A stretch of DNA of 64,000 bases from Thermothielavioides terrestris NRRL 8126 (GCF_000226115.1 NC_016462.1:62001-126000); one strand, 5' to 3'. Shown: positions 1-12,828, counted from the first letter of the stretch. The notes: generated by a model not told the origin, from the letters alone. Made by a program: numbers and translations.

Positions 1-1401
1 GAGCCTGGTTCAGAGGCCGCAGGCTGCCGAACCCCATATGATTCCGAGTGCGCCGCCGCCGGAACCGTAACAGGCTTTGTCGCCCTGGCCGGTCTTTGGG
101 ATGCTACCTGGAGGCCGGAGACTGAAACCCCTCGCAGGAGAAGCGTCGTCAAATTGTAACAATACCGCCGCACACGAAAAGGTCAGGTAGGTAGTGACGA
201 CAGCGTCCTCGTCCGACGTCGACTTCGAAGTTCGAGGTCAGATGTGAGGAGCCTGTGTAACTACCTTAGCCAAGATGGTCGGCGAGCATCAACAGTCCTA
301 TCGGATGCCCAAGGGTGTGATAAGACATCTGATTCGAAGTCGATTATTTTATCGAATCGCTGACATTTACGGCTGGCAGGCAGGGCGGGTTAGGCAGAGC
401 TGGTTGTTCTTTGCAACTTCGCGAATTGCTGCAGGCCAAGCGTGTAAACACAGTGTATTACTGTGCAAAGTGAGTGGGGCGCTTTGTGGCTGCTGTGGCG
501 ACGCCACTTCCCCTCAAGCCCTGTGGGGCCAAACCAAGAGCAAGAGGACATCAGTCAGCAGGAGCGAGGTCACGAGTCGATCAACCAGAGCGTCTTCTTG
601 AAGGGTGTCTCCCAGTGTACCAACCCTCTGCGGGAACGGCGCGCTCAGAGGTCCGGGGACCAGGATCTGATGTCCACCTGAATTCCCTCGTTCGGCATTG
701 TTCTATACCTCCTTGACTCCCCTGAGCGGCCTGCACAGCCCGGAGAGGCCAATGCAGCAGCTTGCCCTTTTGCGATGCTTGCCATGGGAGTCTTCCCGTC
801 ATCGTCTGTCGTGTGAAGGCCTTCGAAGACACGGCCGTCCGCTGTCAAAAGATGGTGGCAAAAACGTTGTGAGTCATCACGCAATGGCTGATCTGGAGAG
901 CTGACCGGGCTCCTTGGGCTGCGCGAGGTCTCGCAGGTCTGTTCCTGCTTTCCGCCGTGGTGGTTCTCACATTTCGCCGGAAGCTGCCTGGCATTCGTGC
1001 ACGCTTGGCGCCGATGGCCCGACCGTGTACGTACCCTGCAAGTACACACATTCCCCGGGTGGGGCGTGGCCATGTGCCCCAAAAACACGGTCCAGTTCTC
1101 GTTCGAGCTCCCTGGGCGCCTGCCGCGCGGTCGCAACAGTGACCTCGGACACCACCAGCAAGCCAATCGACCTGCGAATTTTTGCCCCGTCAACACCAAC
1201 AACACAGGCTTGGTTTCGAACGTCATTTCTTAAACTGACACCAAACCCCGCCACATCACCCGGAACCGCCCAAAATTCGCGTCGTCAACATCCCTACCGC
1301 GCATCGCTGCGAAAAAGAAAGAATACAAGAGATTATATATTGCCAACTTTTCTGTCCTCTTTACCCAAGTCGCAGCCCGCGCGTTCGCGTACATCTCAAG
1401 A
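1..1401. other. Upstream intergenic region of the H2A.Z gene
   Basis: I see no gene here that I can support. Several overlapping open frames occur on both strands, but they are arginine/serine/proline-rich, lack recognisable domains and overlap each other, as expected for chance frames in GC-rich fungal DNA. The last 150 bases or so (a pyrimidine- and A-rich stretch with a TATATAT run at about 1334-1340) probably form the promoter and leader of the histone gene. Confidence 0.5.
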
Positions 1402-2284
1402 ATGGCCGGCGGAAAGGGCAAGTCCTCGGGAGGCAAGAGTTCCGGCGGCAAGACTGGGGTTGAAGGCCCCAAGAAGCAGCAGAGCCATTCGGCGCGCGCC
1501 GGCTTGCAGGTACGTCGCGTTTCTATCGTGTATTCTTGTGCCTTCGCATGTCGTTATCTTTGCGACAAGCGAGCGCATCCCGTATCGTCTGTGTACACCC
1601 CTCCAACACAACGCGTTCTTCCCGACATTCCGCAACTGCAGAGTGTTTTTGCTCCGACAGTGGCGGCGTGGTGCGCTGCCACCGCTGCATCTTCACCGCG
1701 TGCACCTCGCGTCGATGGCGGCAATCGGGCGCATCAGACAACTCGCTGTTTCGCTGGCCGACGACGGCGCCGTCCCGGTGCTGGCTTGGACGCCCGATGC
1801 CATGAGCGCGCCTCTCTCGCCACCTTGTCTTTCCTCTTTTGTGACGTTTCGTCGCCCGCTGACCCCTCTCGCTCCAGTTCCCTTGCGGCCGTGTCAAGCG
1901 TTTCCTGAAGCAGAACACCCAAAACAAGATGCGCGTCGGTGCCAAGGCAGCTGTTTACGTTACTGCGGTACTGGAGTATCTCACCGCTGAGGTGCTCGAA
2001 CTCGCCGGAGTGAGTCTCATCCGCCACCGCCGCGTTCCATGCGGTGCCCTCGCTCTTTCAGCAATACTGGGCTAACCATAGCATCCCTGCTGCAGAACGC
2101 TGCCAAGGACCTCAAGGTCAAGCGCATCACGCCGCGCCATCTCCAGCTAGCCATCCGTGGCGACGAGGAACTGGATACCCTGATCCGCGCGACCATCGCC
2201 TTCGGAGGTGTCCTCCCGCACATCAACCGTGCTCTCCTCCTGAAGGTCGAACAGAAGAAGAAAGCCAAAGCCGCCGAGGCGTGA
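1402..2284 (+). CDS. htz1: Histone variant H2A.Z, three exons
   Basis: Nucleosomal histone variant that replaces H2A at promoter-flanking nucleosomes; in fungi it is deposited by the SWR1 complex. Exons 1402-1509, 1878-2009 and 2096-2284 join in phase 0 to a 142-residue protein. Exon 1 gives a Gly/Lys/Ser-rich tail ending in SARAGLQ; exon 2 starts [12 protein letters not shown] and runs through [21 protein letters not shown]; exon 3 carries [29 protein letters not shown] and the short KKKAKAAEA tail, with no SQ motif, separate H2A.Z from canonical H2A/H2A.X. Both introns have consensus donors (GTACGT, GTGAGT) and CAG acceptors. The first intron is long for a fungus (368 nt). The start is the only ATG that gives a normal histone tail. 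Identification is near certain. Confidence 0.97.
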
Positions 2285-5124
2285 GAAGACAAGAATCATG
2301 AGCTCGACTGTGGAGAGGAGTTAGAATCCGAGACATGCGAGCCTGAAGAACAGGCGCGCGGGACAGTTGTGGTGCTCTTTTTCTTTTCCTCCTGGTTTCG
2401 TTGCATGGCGAGACCCGCATTTCGGACGGACCATCCGACAATGGCTATGCGCGACAAGGGACTTTTACGACGCCTAAGGTACACGGTCACAACTAACGCG
2501 GAGGTTTAAGGATGGGGGGCAAATTGCCGAGTGTTTGGGATGCGATCTGGTGTGGGAGCACATTAGGGTAGGCGCCGGCTCTCGTTGTGGGACTTCTGGC
2601 CCTCATCCACCGGGAGTAGACTGGTTCGGTTACTTGTATCAACACAGTTTTGTCTCTTTTTGCTAAGTTGGCGAGAGGGGACCCAAGGCAGTGGTGGCTG
2701 CTTGAGCTAGTTGCAAGCTGCATTATCTTACTGCTCCTACTTTGTAAGCAACCGGCTAGGGGTTGCATCTTGGTTGCTGGCCACCACGCTTCTGCTTATC
2801 TGTGTTGTGAGACGACGCCTCGATACTTCTTGAAAAGAAGCCAGTTTCATCGACTAGGCCGCTTCGCTGAAGGTCTTCGCCCCCGGACCCCCCTCCCGCC
2901 AAGATCAGACTATTCCCGTCCTGCGAGTGGCCGGTTGTGAGGTCAACTCTGCCCCTGACTGCGGCTGCGAAGGTGGCTTGCTCTGCGAGTCGCTCACGGG
3001 AGCCGGCCCAGCACCATTCTTCATCCCTCAACTCCTCCTTCAACTCGCCCACCAGCCCACCACAGACGTCGGCCCCTCCGCCAGCCTCCCCCACTCCCCA
3101 CGGACCTGAACTCATTTAACTTTTCTCTCTCTCTTTCTTGGCTAGGTTAGACACCCGGTCTTCAGCGGGCGGCAGTGCCCTGGGTTTCCAGCGGTGAGCG
3201 TCGCACCAACGGAAGCGCAGCGGTCACATCGAGCTCAGCTCCGGGCGGACCCATCCCGTCGTAGGTCCAGCAGTTGCCCCGTGGTCCTGCGTACCATAGT
3301 TGCTGCTGTGGCTCAGCAGATTGTGCGAGAAAAAAAAAAAAAAGGTAGTCGCACACGGTTGTTTATGGATACTGAATCACGTCCTCCAACACGAAACAGT
3401 CGTAATGGAGTGGGTCCGGTATACCGCCTGCGAGGTCGGCACCGCGATACGACAAGCCCCTTTGATGGGAGGGAAAGAGAATGGCCATCGCGGGCTTGCG
3501 CGGACGGGGATCGAGACACCGAGGTAGAGGCGGGCTTGGCTTCAGATTCCAGGCTGGTCTCAACCTATGCCGGGCAAAACTAGGGGAACAGGCAGGTGCC
3601 GCGACGGTGTTGTTCAGCGCAGTTGAGACTTCCTCTCCAATTTCCTCCAATCACGTACTTCCCACCCGGCAGGCTGTTGTTATGTTTACTTTGAACCCCG
3701 TATCCCGGACGGCGGATGCTTTATGGTCAACATAGCCGCGAACCCCTATCCATTGTTACCTCGCCTGCTGCTCGCCACAGACAGACCCAAATGATTTGAA
3801 TGAACTCGGATCATCACTCCTCGGCACTCCCGAGTTTTTTGACTTCGCTGCGCCTGGCGAGAGAGCACAGAGTTAGCCGCTAGCGCGTACTGAGCCGAAT
3901 GTTGCGTGGGATCCATCATGACGGCTCTCAACGTTGTCAGCTAGGATGCTGGGCTGGATCATCTCTAGGAACGGAAAGTGTCGCGATGAGCTTGGACCTG
4001 AGCTGAGTGAAGCTCTCAGCACCTGGGACTTCGATGTGTTGCGAATAAAGCTGGCCCCGTTGAGACTAGCGCAGGTGGGGCGGCGGCCTGTTTCCAGGTT
4101 CCCTTGACCGTCGGGCGGCGACGGCAGAACCCCTTCCTTTCTTCTCTTAAGCGCCGGGGAATTTTTTGGTGAGGTTCAAGCAACAAAAGTGAGAAACTGC
4201 GTCCAGAACTCACCTCCATGTGTACACCCTTTGCATGACCCGGTTAGGGCGCCTTGATACAAGGGATGACGAGAGTTACCTAACATTACCTGTGCCCATG
4301 CAGCATCATTGCCTTTACTGGAGGGCCGGGGCTCGGCTCCTGCACGTGACGCAGGCAGCAGCAGCAACCGGTAAAGCTTACCTGGTACCTTACCCCTCCC
4401 AGCAGCTGCTCTGCGGGCGAGCACCCGGGCCAGCGGTGACACTCAGTGCTGTGTTGGTGGAGTTCGCCCACAAAAAATGAGGTCGCCAGCATCAGACCAC
4501 CATCCCCCTTTCAGCTTTGCTTGATGGGGCGCACCCGCCGTGGGCCGCCTGGCAACTGGCTGTGGATTTTCTCGGTACCCGCATTCCATGCCTACCACTG
4601 CACTATTCTCGGCCAACCCCAATTCCCAATCCTCCACCGGTCCAATCTCAGAACTCGGAGCCCCTGCGCACCGCCTCTACACGTTATTTACGACAGCGAC
4701 GAAGTATCTAGCCAGACGACGTGATGACATACAGAGTAGTGGCACTTTGATACGCCTCCGTTCCGCGTGCATTGCCGCGTGCATTCCCTTCATCTCTGCT
4801 TTCCTTGGAGACATCTCGGTGCGCGAACTGTGGAGAGCCTCCTTCGTCTTCTTTTTTTTTTTTCTTTGCTCCATCCCTTTCTGCATCTCCGAAAAAGCAC
4901 TCCCCCCTCTCCACCTGAAGAATCTGCACTTCAACACTCCCACATCGAGGCGCGGCTCCCGCCCCGGAATCGCGAACCCGAGCCCGCGAACCTCCCCCAA
5001 ACCCGAAGCCGGCGTCCCCGTCTGGCAAGGAAGGCTCCGGGCCCACGCGTTCGCTCGAAGACCAGTCCGTCCGCTGGTCTGGTTTGACGCCGGCTGCCCC
5101 TAACTCCCCCTTAATCCGTCGACA
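2285..5124. other. Intergenic region between H2A.Z and the Pin4-like gene
   Basis: No supported gene. It holds a short A-run near 3330-3343 and a pyrimidine/T-rich tract at about 4848-4866, followed by a C-rich stretch, which is the usual look of a filamentous-fungal promoter and 5' leader and probably belongs to the gene starting at 5125. Open frames here are short and overlap on both strands. Confidence 0.5.
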
Positions 5125-7243
5125 ATGAACCAACAACCCGATCTATACTTCTCCTCGTACGCGATGAGCACCGCCAACCGGTCGCCCCGCTCTTCGAGAC
5201 CGGGCTACAACACCACCACCGGTCATCCTGGCCTCAACCATCTGGATCAGCGACAGATGGAGCCGGTCAGCCAGGCCCCTCCCGCTCTCTTTGCGACCGA
5301 CGATCGCTTCGGCTCGTACGATAGCAGCTCCTTCCGCCATAACAGGATGCAGCCCGCGCCGGGTTTTGCTGCAGACAGCTTTGTCGGGAACTCGCAGGCC
5401 TGGGCCTACAATTCTGGTGCCAGCACCGTGACCGGAGCGCTGGGCGAGGGCCGGCTGCGCCCAGGGGCTCGTAGAGCGATCCCGCCAGTTGGTTCCCCCC
5501 CCCACATCACATCCAACGAACCCATACTTTCACCCTGCCAGTGGATTTGCTTTGCTGACCGGTCAACCTCCCTGACACAAGGAGTGGACCATGCCTGAAC
5601 AGCCGGGCCTAGGAAACCAGCCCATGCCCGTGGCCTCGACCCAATATCCCGGCGTCGCAAACTTCAACCCGCCCATGAACCTCATGAATGGCGAGGTTGC
5701 CTTTCCGAGCGGCGAACGCCATGGCTACCCGCCCACCATGTACGATCCGCGGCATGAGGCCAAGCCTCTGGGCAACGACCTGATCCCCACGGCGATCGTC
5801 ATCAAGAACATCCCGTTCAATGTGAGGAAGGAGATGCTGACCTCCATCATGTCCGAACTGGGCTTGCCGCAACCCTATGCCTTCAACTACCATTTCGACA
5901 ACGGCATCTTCCGTGGCCTCGCCTTCGCCAATTTCCAGAGTCCCATCGATACGCAGACCGTTATCGAGCAGCTCAACGGTTACGAGGTGCAAGGGAGGAA
6001 ACTGAGGGTCGAGTACAAGAAGATGCTGCCCGAGCATGAAAGAGAGCGGATCGAGCGGGAGAAGCGGGAGAAGCGCGGCCAGCTGGAAGAGCAGCATCAA
6101 CCCATGACTCTGCATTCGCAGTCCTCAATGCATTCGCTGAACACCGCTGCGCACACTTCGAGGTCCCGGAACTCGCCGTTACGTAAGTCATACAGCGCGA
6201 ACTTCCGTTTTGTGGGAGACAAGAAAGGGAGGGACGGGCGGAGGCGGAGAGGCAGCTGCTAATCAGCATTTGAACGCGCAGGGGACGTGGATCTCAATGA
6301 CCCAGACACGCTCAGCTTCTACACCGAGTTGATGCTGTTCAAGAACGATCCAAGCCGCGAGATCATCGTGTTCCCCAGCACCATCACACCGCAACAGCGG
6401 CGTACGGTGCACATACTAGCCCACAACATGGGCCTTGAACACCGGTCCGTGGGCGAGGGACAGCACAGGCAGATTCACGTCATCAAGGATACTGGAGCCG
6501 CGCCAGCGATCCACATGCCGCCGGGTGTCTCAGCCGATGCCCACCGCCGAGGCCTGAGTCGCGCCGCCACGATTGACTTCGCCGAGACGCGGGGCAGCGC
6601 CCCCGGCCAGTTCAGCACTCTCGGCAGGCAAGGCCGGCATGGACCGACGTTGGAGCTTCCGGACAGCCCAGACGGGGGTTTGAATGCCTTGCGCGGCGTC
6701 AAATCATTTGCCGATCTGCGCTCGTACACTCCGAGCCCATCGCTCTCCGCCTCGGGATACCCGCAAGGCAGCGCCGTCCACGCCCCGAACGTGGCCCAGT
6801 ACGGCGAATACAGCGCCAATCTTGGCCAGCCTAGCGCCCTGACAACCCCGACCACGCCGGGCACCACTTCGAATAGCGACCCGTCTCTGTTGATCAGCGA
6901 TCTCGGGGCGATGACTCTGGGCGAGCCTTTCAATGGCAGCCGCCTTCGCCCTCGGGAAACTCCCGGAGCCATCGGCAGCCAGCGGCCTGGCTTGAACGGA
7001 TCCAGTACGCGCAGTGTGCCCGAGCGTCAGCCTCACGGGCCGAGCGGCGACTGGGGCGAGAACATGGGCTTCGGCGCACGCAGCCGGGCCAATGGCCACA
7101 TCCAGCGCAGCAGTGGTATGTAAAAAGAGTCCCTCGTCCGACTCAGGTGAGAAGCCATCGCGCCACTGACCGCGCCGGGTTGAGCAGACTCGTCCGACAG
7201 TGGGGTACGCACGACGTCTGCCACGACGTCGAGATTCCAGTAA
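5125..7243 (+). CDS. PIN4: RRM + R3H RNA-binding protein, Pin4/Cip2 type, four exons
   Basis: Predicted cytoplasmic post-transcriptional regulator related to budding-yeast Pin4/Mdt1 and fission-yeast Cip1/Cip2, which bind mRNA in stress and checkpoint responses (family knowledge). Proposed exons 5125-5487, 5585-6182, 6282-7115 and 7188-7243 give 616 residues. Residues about 190-270 form an RRM with RNP2-like IVIKNIPF and RNP1-like RGLAFANF; residues about 324-390 form an R3H domain with RRTVHILAHNMGLEH. The flanks are long, Ser/Pro/Gly-rich and presumably disordered. An in-frame TAA at 5101 supports the start at 5125. Intron 1 has a weak donor (GTTGGT) and its acceptor could be one codon earlier. 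Intron 3 starts with GTATGT; reading through it stops at 7123, while splicing gives a Ser/Thr-rich tail ending SRFQ, which looks more natural. Function confident, intron 1 less so. Confidence 0.88.
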
Positions 7244-9155
7244 GGCCGACCCTTACCGCTGCCTGCGCTTGAGGCAACCGGCAGAGGCGAAAGCAGCCGG
7301 TGGTGGTGCCCCGAGCTGAGGCCGCTTGATCCTCTCTCTCGCGCTCCTCCTTGCCGGTGTCCGCGCTTTCCCGACGCCTCCCGCTTGGGACTCCTAGACA
7401 GTCCTTAGAGTCGTGACGCCCGCCGTTGCGTAACCCTTTGGGGTGGCCAAGCCAAGCTCAGTTTCCTCTTCGAACATGCTCCGCCATCTACGATCACATC
7501 AAGCTTGTAATATTTTCAGTTTTCCAGATGCAGTTAAGCGGTTCCCCTTTTTCAGTTCCAGAGTTCTCGATGTCTTTTCGGAGCGGAGCGTTTCTCAGGC
7601 TCGCTCGATTCGGGAGAAACGACCGCCGCGAATCTCAGACGCTTGGCTGCGCTGTCTGTACGCTTTGTTGGACGGTTCAGCCGATTCGGTTGGCATCCTC
7701 GGCTGAGCCGGAACTTTAGAACTCAACCCTCTTCGACGATGACGACGACCAGAAGTCATCAAAAGAAACGGATGGAGACGAAGAACTTGGGTATACACAG
7801 ACATTTTACGCCTCGCAATGGGCAACCATGCACGCACGACAGCCCGGCAGGAACTCGGCAAGGCTCTCCACCGTCCCTAAGCATTGGACACGCGGATGCG
7901 GCGCACCTTGGAAATATCCAGGCTCGCCCAGCCTCTCGGCCATCTCGAGCGTTGCCCACGGCCTGCCAAGTGGGCGGCGAAGCAGGCAGACGCTGCCCAC
8001 GCATCCCGGGCTTAACGAATGTTACGGTGTTACGATGTCACGTCCTAGATGGCAATGACAACCCGCTCCCCCTCGGTGGCCCTCATCAACTTTCCTCCCC
8101 TCCCGCCTGCGCGGGGAGCAAAATACAAAAAAAAAAAAAGACGCAACGGCAATGAAGCACGCGCTCAACCCCTTCCCCCCGCCACTGCCTAATCTCAATT
8201 CCACGCCACCGTCATCTTCTGCCTCCCGCTCACTGTGCCCAGACAGGTGCCCAGTGTCGGGTCCTGTGGGACGCAGCATCCGTCGGGAGGGTTGTGGCAG
8301 ACGACTGATCCCGAGGGGGGAAATGATGCAAAAAAAAAAGTTTCTGTATTTGGTTGACAATGATGCATACGGGATGCATTTGGATTCTTTTCTGCACATG
8401 CTCTAGCCGGATGTGTTGTGGTCTTACTCTGATGCTAGCATTTTGGTACTTTGACTTCCTGCTGGGGTATATTGGTCCCATTCCATGTGGTTGGATGGTA
8501 CTTCTCTCCAAGCCTGCTAATAGCGAGATGTTCCGCGCTCTCTCGTCCGTTCCTCGCATTTCGCTTTCCAGTCCCTACCTGCCTACCTACCTGAGTTTAC
8601 TCTCAGTGCTCATTCTCTTTTCGCTGGCTCTCATTCCCTGCCCCTGTAGCATTTTATCTGACCGCTTATTGTCAAGGGCCTGCATGTTCTATTCTCTTAA
8701 GGCAACCACTGGATGGTTCACTACGTCTGGGCTGCGGCGAGTAGGCAGATGGATGATCCCGCTCCGAGCAGCTGCACGTGTACCGGATTGGGGCGCCAGG
8801 GGATATCAAACACGTGAGCGGCTGGCTTCTGGATAGCATGTTGAGCAAGAATGATATACGAAGAAGGATACAAGTACAGGCTGATATCTCCGAGGCAAAC
8901 GGTGGGGAGGGTGTCGGAGAGCAGCTGGTTCAGCGTTCTTTTGCGTTCCAAGAACCGTTGCACAGGGCGCCAAATTGGTGTGAGACAGGTGCATCGCTGG
9001 TCGGGCTTGGTTGCGTGGCGGAATAGGTATAGTTAACATCGATTCATTGACATTGGATGTGGAACCATGGCCATCTACTTGTTCAAGCAATATCTAGTAG
9101 TCATGGGCATGGGGTGATTGGCACCAGCTGATCATCAACCCACCTGGTTGTCTAC
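7244..9155. other. Convergent intergenic region (3' ends of the Pin4-like and Hal2-like genes)
   Basis: Nothing I can assign. Two short A-runs lie at about 8127-8139 and 8329-8338. Open frames are short and overlapping. Both neighbouring genes point into this stretch, so it should contain only their 3' untranslated regions and terminators. Confidence 0.45.
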
Positions 9156-10277
9156 CTACTGCTGAAGAAGGTCTTCCCTCCCGCGCGCCTTGAGCGTATC
9201 ATGAACCGCCTGGAGCACCAGATGGTGGACACTTTTTGGGGCCGCGACGAAGCCGAAGTTGGCCTTGAGCTTCCTCCCTGCGGCCAAGTCGATCTCCTTG
9301 CCGTGGACGTCGGTAACCAAGCCGCCAACCTCTTCGAAGAGCAGCATGGCGCCGGCGTGGTCCCATATCTTGGCGTATCGGTCCCGCTTCTTGTAGACCC
9401 AGACGGTCATGTTGGCGGCGCCGAGAGCCATGACGGCCCACCTGGGCACCCAGCCGAGCAGGTCGCAGCCCGGGAACGGCACGCGCAACGCCTCGGCAAC
9501 GTCCTTGTGCACCTCATCGACGCCGGAGTCGAGCAGGGCCCAGCAGGTGACGGAGCGGAGGCCGGCAGGGGAAGTGACGGCATCGGCGTGCCGGGGAAGT
9601 CGCCGCGTGCCCGCCTGGCTATCAGGTGCGCCGCCGCCGAGCAGCGGCCTGACGTAGGCGCCGTGGCCACGAACTGCGTACAGAATACAGCCCCGGCCGG
9701 TCGGGTCGACGGAGCCGTCGGTCACGGGCGCTGTGGCATCTGCGGAGAGGAGCGGGCAGGCCACGACGCTGAGCACCTGGCGCGCGCCCTCGAGCAGGGC
9801 GATGTTGATGGCATACTGCTCGCGGCGGATGAAAGTCTTGGTGCCGTCGATGGGGTCAAACACCCAGATCCTGCGCGGGCCGGCGGCCGCCGGGGTGAGC
9901 ACGGTGCAAGAATCAATGACGTCGCAGAGGTCGTCTTCATCACGGAAGAGGGCAGCATCGCCGGCGGAGTCGGCGACAATGGCGAGCACGCGGGATCGCA
10001 ACTTCGGGTTTTGCCTCAGCTGGTCTGCCGACTCTTCGCCGACGAAGCCGTCCTGCGGGAAAGCCCGGCGAAGGGTGCGGGTGAGGAAGGCTTGGATGGC
10101 GAAGTCGGCGACGGTGACGGGGCTCAGGTCGTCCTTAACGAGGCCGAAGGTACCTCCACCCGCAGCGCCCGCGTCACCGCCCGTCTGGGCCGCTGCAAGT
10201 GCTTCGCGGCTAATCTGGGCAGCCGTCTGGACGGCTGCAATGGCAGCCTCGAGCTCCCGGCGGTAGGGGCTGTCCAT
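9156..10277 (-). CDS. MET22: 3'(2'),5'-bisphosphate nucleotidase, Hal2/Met22 type
   Basis: Inositol-monophosphatase-fold enzyme that removes the 3' phosphate of 3'-phosphoadenosine 5'-phosphate (PAP) during sulfate assimilation; the yeast enzyme is the Li+/Na+-sensitive Hal2 (family knowledge). It is a single intronless frame of 373 residues, close to the usual 350-360. Visible landmarks are LVKDDLSPVTVADFAIQ (residues 46-62), the metal-binding GEES (80-83), the diagnostic DPIDGTK at 141-147 and IWDHA near residue 315, with a C-terminal GGLVTDVHGKEIDL. These are the metal- and substrate-binding residues of the family in the expected order and spacing. The segment between residues 100 and 135 has the insertion expected of PAP phosphatases rather than plain inositol monophosphatases. 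A related inositol polyphosphate 1-phosphatase activity is possible. A long open frame on the other strand (9201-10352) is its shadow. Confidence 0.92.
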   Translation of the reverse strand: MDSPYRRELEAAIAAVQTAAQISREALAAAQTGGDAGAAGGGTFGLVKDDLSPVTVADFAIQAFLTRTLRRAFPQDGFVGEESADQLRQNPKLRSRVLAIVADSAGDAALFRDEDDLCDVIDSCTVLTPAAAGPRRIWVFDPIDGTKTFIRREQYAINIALLEGARQVLSVVACPLLSADATAPVTDGSVDPTGRGCILYAVRGHGAYVRPLLGGGAPDSQAGTRRLPRHADAVTSPAGLRSVTCWALLDSGVDEVHKDVAEALRVPFPGCDLLGWVPRWAVMALGAANMTVWVYKKRDRYAKIWDHAGAMLLFEEVGGLVTDVHGKEIDLAAGRKLKANFGFVAAPKSVHHLVLQAVHDTLKARGREDLLQQ

Positions 10278-12828
10278 GATTTTCTCTCGCTGGTCGTTCG
10301 TCCGAGTAGGTTTTTGCTGCGGGGGCGCTGCAGCCCGCAGCCTCCCCGGTAACTACCGGGCGGGCAGCTGTTTGATAAAGGTTCTCGGCTTTTGAAGCAA
10401 ATGCCGGAGGTGGATATGGAAAACAACCAACCAAGAAATCGTTGGCTTGGATGGGAACAAAGCTAGCTCGTCTCAATGGTCTTTTTTGAGCCCAGACGAG
10501 GCACGTGTCGGAGCGTGGAACAAGGGTGCGCTAGTGTTATGAAATCGACTCGTTGCAGGAAAATCTGAACTCACCCAAACAGCGCAGAAAAGCATCAGTA
10601 GCTCCACAGCAGGCAGAGCGTTAGTGCCCAAGTACCCCTAGTCGAAGTCGGTCGTCGGGACCCACCGCCTGCTCCGGCCTCAAACTCCCGTCTCCCCCAA
10701 ACTGGATGGGCCACCCGAACCCATCAACGTCCATCAAAAGGGCATCCGATCCAGCATGTGGCATCACACTGCGGCGTTGTGATTTTGAAAGCCGGGGTCA
10801 CGAGAAGAGTTCGACTACCAACGAGGGTCGTTGCCTTCTCGGGGCGCGATAAGAATTCAAAAGGGCCTGCGCCTCCTGCATCTTTTGGAGCCGTCTGTGG
10901 GGTTGCCGCTCAATGAAAGGCTCCCTGACGTGGAACACGAGCACCGTCTAAAGAGCCCCATCCTAGACCGGTCTCGGTATGCCCATAGTCGCTGCTCAGG
11001 AAGTGGTGGGCAGCAGGAGGCGAGGCTTCTGATCCGCTCCATGTGATGCGCGCTTGTCGTGCTCTCGGCAGCGACGGTGCCGCCCGCTGGCAAGGGGCAA
11101 GCAAACGACCATCGTCCCCTTGCGAACAGACAAAAGAACCGCAGCGGGTGGCGTGGTCAGGATTAGCATTCCGCCTCTTCGTAATTGCACGATCCGGGCG
11201 CTGGAATCCGAACGGCTCAGACCTGTCGACGGAAGCAAGTTGATTTCAGCGGCACGGGGCAGTAACGTAGGAGTTAAGTTAAATGCTCTTGGCCTCCCGG
11301 TAGTTGGACTACAAGCCAAAATGGCTCGAGCCGACCATGGCAGTCGGGCAGCCCGTCTGTGATGGGGCGATAACGTCATTGGGAATTGCCGTGATCGACT
11401 TGGGCAACGGTGGGCAAGACATATGCCGGCCATGCTTTCTGGCACGGAGGTTGGGTATCTCATTACTGAGCTGAACACGGGGAGAGTGGCGACTCGGAGT
11501 AGAGGGGACGCCTTGCTGATCCAAGCGGCACACGTGTTAGCCAAGGGAGGCTTCTGGAATGACCACACAAAGCGACAACAAGAACGGTCGAGGGGCTCTC
11601 CATCTTCTCGCGGCCGGAAGGTTGCAGCACCGGCTGATATGCCGCCGAAAGGCCATCTTGGCAAGCCATCCAAGGCAGAAAGATGTATAGCAGGCCCGCC
11701 TGGCCGGCACCGGGGGTCTTGCTGCCCATCGTGGAACTCGGTGGTGACTATCCTAGCCCGGTATTGCTTTGATTCCGTCCCAGAGATAGCACTCGGGCCA
11801 GCGTTCCACGGCTTACTTGTGGTCGACGGCGGCACAGGAAATCCTTGTTGCGACGTGGGATGACCGTTGCCCCCGTGGCGGCCCAGTGATTGGTTCCGTT
11901 GCCACAGCCCTGCTTGCCTTGGCCGTTGCTCGGCCGGAATTTGACAGAGAGTTAGTGGAAAGGCCCGAAGCGTCTGGGGTTCCCACCAACGGCAGAGAGT
12001 CTTGTAGATTGGCGGCGGGCCTACGCCACGTTCGGATGCAACCGAACAACAACAATACTGGGTACGGAATAGGTACGGAATCCGCTAGTGCACGATGTAT
12101 CCCCAGCACGGCCGGCCGGCCCCCCCAGACATTTGTCAAATCAACCTCGTGCTTCGCTGCAGGCAGGGGCCGGCGGGCAGCGTGACCTGGGGCAATATGG
12201 AGGAAGCCGCATATTGGCCGGTTTTGGGCGTGGGATGGGCGACATGGGGCCGCTTTTTACCCGGAGTGTCCAACCATAATAAGGAAACAAGCATGTGCGT
12301 CACATATTAACAGCGAGGGTACGTGCACAGTGCCTGTTGTCGGCGTCAGGGGGGTGGGAGTGCAGCCAGCTTCCGGTCCTCCGGCAATGGTCGACCGACA
12401 GGGCAGGCACGGCGTCCAATAAGTGCTGGAACACGCTCAACACCAATCGTCGATATTACATCCAGATGAGAGAACGCCTTCGAACTTGGTTCCGTAGCAT
12501 CGGCAGTTGCTACTCGCCGGGGCATCTGGAGAACCGGAGGCATGGTCAACCGGGTCGACGCCGTCCGGAGGGGCAAGGCGTGGCCGAGGAGGCGAAAGGG
12601 GAGCAGAGACTGAACGTGTGTATGTATATAAGTGTCTGGTCCGGTGCGACGTGATCAGCCCCTTTCCCGGATCTTCCTCATCCAAAGCTTGTCCCCTGCG
12701 TGCCATCAGTACCTAGCCTTCCTCCCTTCCCGGTCTGGCTGGCAGCGAAAACCGAAGATCAAGTCCGCATCAGGAAAGAGACAGAAGCAAACGAGAGCCA
12801 GGAAGCAGAAGCAAGAAACTGCCCCAAG
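10278..12828. other. Divergent intergenic region upstream of the Hal2-like and DUF1996 genes
   Basis: A 2.5-kb stretch with no gene I can support. Open frames exist on both strands (for example 10996-11835 on the minus strand) but they overlap and lack motifs or family resemblance. The two flanking genes are transcribed outward, so promoters for both should lie here. Confidence 0.45.
12625..12632 (+). promoter_or_regulatory. Possible TATA box of the DUF1996 gene
   Basis: TATATAAG lies about 200 bases upstream of the ATG at 12829, followed by a CT-rich and A-rich leader typical of highly expressed fungal secreted-protein genes. This is a sequence match only; the transcription start is not known. 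Confidence 0.35.

Noticed and set aside
914..1990. A 358-codon open frame overlapping the H2A.Z promoter and first exons
   Set aside because: It overlaps the clear histone exons in another frame, is Arg/Ser/Pro-rich and shows no domain; it is a GC-rich shadow frame.
9201..10352. A 383-codon plus-strand open frame
   Set aside because: It is exactly antisense to the Hal2/Met22-type gene, whose metal-binding motifs are clear; the antisense frame has no motifs.
10996..11835. A 279-codon minus-strand frame in the 10.3-12.8 kb intergenic region
   Set aside because: Composition and lack of motifs look random, and frames on the other strand overlap it; no support for a gene.
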